DNA of 64,000 nt from Acidobacteriaceae bacterium (GTDB lineage Bacteria > Acidobacteriota > Terriglobia > Terriglobales > Acidobacteriaceae): contig PKXU01000198.1 in assembly GCA_003132445.1 (NCBI GenBank), positions 1 through 64,000 on the forward strand, given 5' to 3'. The number at the start of each line of letters is the position of its first letter. The first letter of the stretch is position 1. Below are positions 59,587 to 64,000 of the stretch, piece by piece. Below the pieces are notes generated by a model. That model was not told where the DNA came from and ran no database searches. It saw only the letters and a list, made by a program, of their open reading frames with translations. Both the position numbers and the translations under genes were made by a program.

Positions 59587-60138
59587 ATGGCAGAACTCAA
59601 GGTGCTGATCTCGCGGCAGGATATTGCGAAGCGCGTAAGCGAACTGGGCGCGCAGATCACCAAGGACTTTTCCGGCGAATCCATCATTCTGGTCGGCGTG
59701 CTTAAAGGGGCAGCCATTTTTCTCTCAGATCTGGCGCGGAACGTCGACCTCGACTCCACTTTCGATTTTATCGCCGTCTCCAGCTATGGAAATCGTCCGA
59801 GCCCGACGCAGGAATTGAAGAGCGGATGGGACTCGACTGGCGAGGTAAAATTAACCAAGGACGTAGACCAGTCGATGAAAAATAAGAACGTGATTCTGGT
59901 GGAAGACATTCTTGACACCGGCCTGACGATGACCTATCTGAAGAAAATGCTGTTCGCCAGACAGCCTCGGAGCTTGAAAGTTGCCGCGCTGCTCGATAAG
60001 CCTTCGCGGCGCAAACTGCCGCTCGAAGGCGACTATGTTGGTTTCAAGATTCCTGATGAATTTGTCGTCGGCTACGGACTGGACTATGCGGAGAAGTATC
60101 GCAATCTCGCCGATATTTGCATTGTGCCCCGAGAATAA
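59587..60138 (+). CDS. hpt: Hypoxanthine phosphoribosyltransferase
   Basis: LVGVLKGAAIFLSDLARNVDLDSTFDFIAVSSYG; VILVEDILDTGLTMTYL; YVGFKIPDEFVVGYGLDYAEKYRNLADI. Confidence 0.95.
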   Translation: MAELKVLISRQDIAKRVSELGAQITKDFSGESIILVGVLKGAAIFLSDLARNVDLDSTFDFIAVSSYGNRPSPTQELKSGWDSTGEVKLTKDVDQSMKNKNVILVEDILDTGLTMTYLKKMLFARQPRSLKVAALLDKPSRRKLPLEGDYVGFKIPDEFVVGYGLDYAEKYRNLADICIVPRE

Positions 60139-60237
60139 TCCGTCTCTAATCCATCACAGAAGATCACGACTGCCCTTTCGAACTGCCAATCCTGCGAGCT
60201 GAAGTAAACCGGGAATGCGGCTGCTATCATACCAGCG

Positions 60238-62016
60238 ATGAGTTCGGTCGTTTCCAAACCAGATCGCTTGCCGGTCGAGTCGTTGCTGCTCGATGTTGCC
60301 GACGTGTTGGCCACGTCGCTTGACCTGGACACGACTGTGAGGCGGGTCGCCGAAGTGGTCCGCAAGGTCATCGATTACGAAATTTTTGCCATCTTACTGC
60401 TCAACGAAAAAACGCAGGAGCTGCGCTTCCGCTTTCAGGTGGGCTATCCGCCCGAATTTGCCGAGCGCAGCCGGATTAAGCTTGGGGAGGGCGTGACCGG
60501 ACAGGCGGCCCAGCTGCGGCAGGCGGTTCTGATCGACGATGTCACTCAGGACTCGCGTTATATCGAAGCGGTTCCCAATGTGCGTTCTGAACTTGCCATC
60601 CCATTGATCAGCAAGAATCGCGTCATCGGAGTGATCGATATCGAGGCACGCGAGCCGCGGTACTTCAACGAAGAGCATGTGCGCGTGCTTACGCTGGTCG
60701 CTTCGCGCATGGCTGCGGGCATCGAGAATGCTCAACTCTATACCAAGACGACGAAGCAAGCGCGCATTCTGCTACTGCTCAACGAAATTGCGCGTGAACT
60801 AACCTCAATTCTGAATCTGGACGAGTTGCTGGGCCGGATTGCGGAACTGGTGCGGCGATTGATCGACTATCAGATGTTCAGCATCCTGCTGGTAGATGCT
60901 TCTGGCGAGAAATTGCAGCACCGGTTCTCTCTTCGCTTCAACGAAAATATTCATTTGAAGCACGACCTTCCGCTGGGACGGGGCTTGGTAGGTTCCGCCG
61001 CGGAAAGCAGGCAAGCGGTGCTGGTGCCCGACGTAAGCAAAGATCCACGCTACGTCGAAGCAAATCCCGAAACCCGATCGGAACTGGCGGTACCACTCAT
61101 CTATAAAGACAAGGTGATCGGAGTGCTCGACCTGGAGCACACGCGGCGCGGCTTCTTCACTGAAGAGCACCGGCTCACCATGACGACTTTGGCCGCGCAA
61201 ATTGCGATTGCCGTAGAGAACGCGCGGCTCTACGAAGAAATCGAACGGCAAGAACGGCGACTGGAGCGCGATTTGGCGCTGGCTCGAGAATTACAGGGAC
61301 GTTTGCTGCCGCAAACGAATCCCAAGCTTACACACCTCGATGTCGCTGCGAAGTTTGTACCAGCCCGAGCCATCGGAGGCGATTTATACGACTTCATTCC
61401 TTACTCGATGTCGCGCCTCGGGATTGTTATCGGCGACGTTAGCGGAAAGGGCGCGCCTGCCGCGATCTATGCTGCGCTAGTCAGTGGAATTATTCGTTCG
61501 CACGCTCCCATTGAACCTGGGCCAGCGGAAATGCTTTCCGCCGTGAATTTATCGCTGGCCGAACGACGCATCGAGGCGCAGTTTGTTTCCATCATTTTTG
61601 CGTTATGGGACGACGAGCAGCGCCTCCTCACGGTTGCGAACTCGGGACTTCCCCGGCCGATCTATGTACACGCGAAAGATGAAGTGATCGAAGCTGTCGA
61701 AGCGACGGGCCTGCCTCTTGGCCTGTTTGACGAAGCCGAATACGATGAATTCGAATTCCGCATGAAGCCGGGAGACATGTTCGTGTTTTTTAGCGATGGC
61801 ATTCTCGACGCTCGCAACCGCAGGGGCGAGCTATTCGGACGCGGCCGGGTCGAGCAGATCATTGGTGAATGCCAGGGGAAATCGGCCAATTGCGTTGTGG
61901 ATTCGCTCTTCAAGGCAGCGGCTGAACATTCCGCAGGTGTTGAGACTTTCGACGATCAGACAGTGGTCGCCATCCGAGTGCGAGGCGGCGCGCACAGCTC
62001 CACAAAGAAAAAATGA
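60238..62016 (+). CDS. Dual GAF-domain SpoIIE-family (PP2C) protein phosphatase
   Basis: Two GAF repeats; ALARELQGRLLPQTNP; GGDLYDFIPYSMSRLGIVIGDVSGKGAPAAIYAAL; FFSDGILDARN. Confidence 0.92.
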   Translation: MSSVVSKPDRLPVESLLLDVADVLATSLDLDTTVRRVAEVVRKVIDYEIFAILLLNEKTQELRFRFQVGYPPEFAERSRIKLGEGVTGQAAQLRQAVLIDDVTQDSRYIEAVPNVRSELAIPLISKNRVIGVIDIEAREPRYFNEEHVRVLTLVASRMAAGIENAQLYTKTTKQARILLLLNEIARELTSILNLDELLGRIAELVRRLIDYQMFSILLVDASGEKLQHRFSLRFNENIHLKHDLPLGRGLVGSAAESRQAVLVPDVSKDPRYVEANPETRSELAVPLIYKDKVIGVLDLEHTRRGFFTEEHRLTMTTLAAQIAIAVENARLYEEIERQERRLERDLALARELQGRLLPQTNPKLTHLDVAAKFVPARAIGGDLYDFIPYSMSRLGIVIGDVSGKGAPAAIYAALVSGIIRSHAPIEPGPAEMLSAVNLSLAERRIEAQFVSIIFALWDDEQRLLTVANSGLPRPIYVHAKDEVIEAVEATGLPLGLFDEAEYDEFEFRMKPGDMFVFFSDGILDARNRRGELFGRGRVEQIIGECQGKSANCVVDSLFKAAAEHSAGVETFDDQTVVAIRVRGGAHSSTKKK

Positions 62017-63341
62017 CCTCGCGTAGTCCGAACTTAATCGCGCGTGCCCCTGGCTTTGTGTATCACAAGACGAAGCGGGGCATTTTTCGTCGCGGCGAAC
62101 AATTTGTCCTGCACTGTGAAGATGTCGCTCTTCCGAAAGTGGCGGAGCGGTACGGAACACCTCTTTACGTATACTCGGCAACCATGATTCGCGATCGCTA
62201 CGACACCTTTGACGCGGCATTTCGCGATCTGCCGCATACTCTGTGCTATTCCGTCAAAGCGAATTCGAACCTGGCTATTCTGCGAATGTTAGCCAAGAAG
62301 GGATGCGGATTTGACGTGGTTTCTGGGGGAGAACTGGAACGCGTGCTCGTCGCCGACCGCAAAGCCGCGAGGAATGTGGTGTTTTCCGGTGTGGGAAAGA
62401 CCCGCGAAGAACTCACGGCGGCGTTGAAGGCTGGAATCATGCTATTCAACGTCGAAAGCGAATCGGAGTTATGGGCGCTGGCGGAGTGCGCAGTCCGTCT
62501 GCGCAAAATTGCGCCAATTGCTTTGCGTGTGAATCCTGATGTTGCCGCCGAAACTCATCCATATATCTCCACCGGACTGCGCAAACACAAATTCGGAGTT
62601 CCAATTCGCGAAGCGCGGGCGCTTTATGCCCAAGCGTCGGGAGCGCGCAATCTGAAGGTTTGTGGGGTCAGCGTTCACATCGGCTCCCAAATCACCGATG
62701 TCGCACCTTTCGGTGAAGCCATGGCGCGCGTAGCCGACCTTGTACGCGAATTGCGTCGTGACGGACACCGCATCGATTACATCGATGGAGGAGGCGGACT
62801 CGGCATCGACTACGACACGCAAAACGGAGAAAACCTTTCACTTGATGTAACCGCCTATGCGAAGGCCGTGACCGCGCCGCTTCGCGGGCTGAACATCCGA
62901 CTGCTCCTTGAACCTGGGCGCGCGATCATTGGCCCTGCTGGAATCCTGTTGACTTCGGTGGTTTACCGCAAGACGAATGACGGCAAGCGATTTCTGGTAG
63001 TTGACGCCGCCATGAATGACTTAATCCGCCCCGCGCTCTACGGCGCTTTCCACGAAATCATTCCGGTGGTCCAAAACCCGGAGTCCCCCGCGAGATTGGA
63101 AGTCACCGATATCGTCGGCCCGGTATGCGAGACCGGAGATTTCTTCGCCCGCGACCGCGAATTGCCGCCGGTCGAGGAAGGAGAGTTGCTTGCAATTCTG
63201 GATGCCGGCGCTTACGGGATGGTTCTCGCGTCGAACTACAATACTCGCCCGCGCGCAGCCGAAGTGCTGGTCTCCGGCAAGTCTGTGAAAGTGATCCGGC
63301 GGCGGGAAAAAGTATCCGACTTGTTGCGGAATGAACTCTGA
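62013..63341 (+). CDS. lysA: Diaminopimelate decarboxylase
   Basis: CYSVKANSNLAILRMLAKKGCGFDVVSGGELERVL; GVSVHIGSQI; DIVGPVCETGDFFARDRELP; overlaps upstream stop by 4 nt. Confidence 0.94.
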   Translation: MTSRSPNLIARAPGFVYHKTKRGIFRRGEQFVLHCEDVALPKVAERYGTPLYVYSATMIRDRYDTFDAAFRDLPHTLCYSVKANSNLAILRMLAKKGCGFDVVSGGELERVLVADRKAARNVVFSGVGKTREELTAALKAGIMLFNVESESELWALAECAVRLRKIAPIALRVNPDVAAETHPYISTGLRKHKFGVPIREARALYAQASGARNLKVCGVSVHIGSQITDVAPFGEAMARVADLVRELRRDGHRIDYIDGGGGLGIDYDTQNGENLSLDVTAYAKAVTAPLRGLNIRLLLEPGRAIIGPAGILLTSVVYRKTNDGKRFLVVDAAMNDLIRPALYGAFHEIIPVVQNPESPARLEVTDIVGPVCETGDFFARDRELPPVEEGELLAILDAGAYGMVLASNYNTRPRAAEVLVSGKSVKVIRRREKVSDLLRNEL

Positions 63342-63358
63342 CTGCTTCTTGCCACACG

Positions 63359-64000
63359 TTAGGCTTGCCGGTCGCCCCACTTCATCTTGGTGCGAAGCAC
63401 GTGGAAAAAATCGGTGCCCGTGCGGAAAAGATTTACCTGATGCTCGGAGCGGCGGCAGCGTACACGATCGCCGTCGCATAAGTCGACGCCTGGCTGTCCA
63501 TCCAGACTCAGATAAGCGACTTCTTCCTCGCTGCGCAGCAGGATCTCGATCTCCACCGAATCGGGCACGACCAGAGGACGGTGCGTTAAAGAATGCGGCG
63601 CAACCGGCGTGATCACAAAGCCGCTAACGCTGGGCATGAGTACCGGACCGCCTGCCGATAGAGAGTATGCCGTCGAACCCGTGGGCGTAGCCACGATCAT
63701 GCCATCCGCACGGTAACTGGAAACGAATGCCTTGTCGATGAAGAGATCGTAAGTGTTGAGTCGGGCTAGAGCAGTCTTATTCACAACTGCGTCGTTGAAT
63801 ACCTGGTAATTTCCCAAAACTTCGTCTCCGCGCAATAATTCGACCTGCATCAGCGACCGATGTTCGACCGTGGCACGCTTCTGCGCGATGGCCTCGAGCA
63901 TGGGATAGAGCGATTGCAACGGCACTTCCGTCAGGAATCCGAGGGATCCCAGGTTAACTCCCAACAGAGGAACATCGACTGTCGCGGTAACGCGCGCCGC
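63359..64000 (-). CDS. nadK: NAD kinase, 5' end beyond window
   Basis: VPLLGVNLGSLGFLTEVPLQSLYPMLEAIA; GMIVATPTGSTAYSLSAGGPVLMPSVSGFVITPVAPHSLTHRPLVVPDSVEIEI; reading frame continues to the window edge. Confidence 0.92.
   Translation of the reverse strand, partial: AARVTATVDVPLLGVNLGSLGFLTEVPLQSLYPMLEAIAQKRATVEHRSLMQVELLRGDEVLGNYQVFNDAVVNKTALARLNTYDLFIDKAFVSSYRADGMIVATPTGSTAYSLSAGGPVLMPSVSGFVITPVAPHSLTHRPLVVPDSVEIEILLRSEEEVAYLSLDGQPGVDLCDGDRVRCRRSEHQVNLFRTGTDFFHVLRTKMKWGDRQA

Overview
64-kb chromosomal window, GC-rich and Acidobacteria-like in gene style (Oar-type TonB receptor with carboxypeptidase-regulatory N-terminus, pilin-like C-terminal domains, zinc-ribbon membrane proteins); the taxonomic impression is inference. 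It is gene-dense with no prophage or CRISPR array seen. Main content in order: a complete IS1182-like insertion sequence with matched ends and CTAG flanks (about 19-1566); HAD hydrolase and lytic transglycosylase; a four-gene MdtABC-OprM type RND efflux operon; tRNA-Arg(CCT); a kdpFABC potassium ATPase operon with kdpE and a physically split, divergently encoded KdpD, plus an ORF-track-missed kdpF and a second tiny membrane ORF; a molybdopterin oxidoreductase with a fused FeS/NrfD partner; a sugar MFS transporter with a glutaminase-less GlmS-like SIS protein; an RNB ribonuclease; a cluster of zinc-ribbon membrane proteins (DUF4870, DUF4190/pilin-like, CD225/dispanin, DUF2752); a Fur-family regulator divergent from a penicillin acylase with a perfect 21-bp Fur-box-like palindrome between them, followed by a TonB receptor; metabolic genes (homocysteine methyltransferase/MTHFR, xseB, ispA, hpt, lysA, nadK); and a fluoride riboswitch-crcB locus followed by GNAT, DUF190 and bshB1. 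Four copies of a dispersed intergenic repeat, two of them carrying other small elements at the same internal site, and a compensatorily varied double-hairpin repeat are the main non-coding structures. All calls are from reading sequence and protein motifs; no searches were run.
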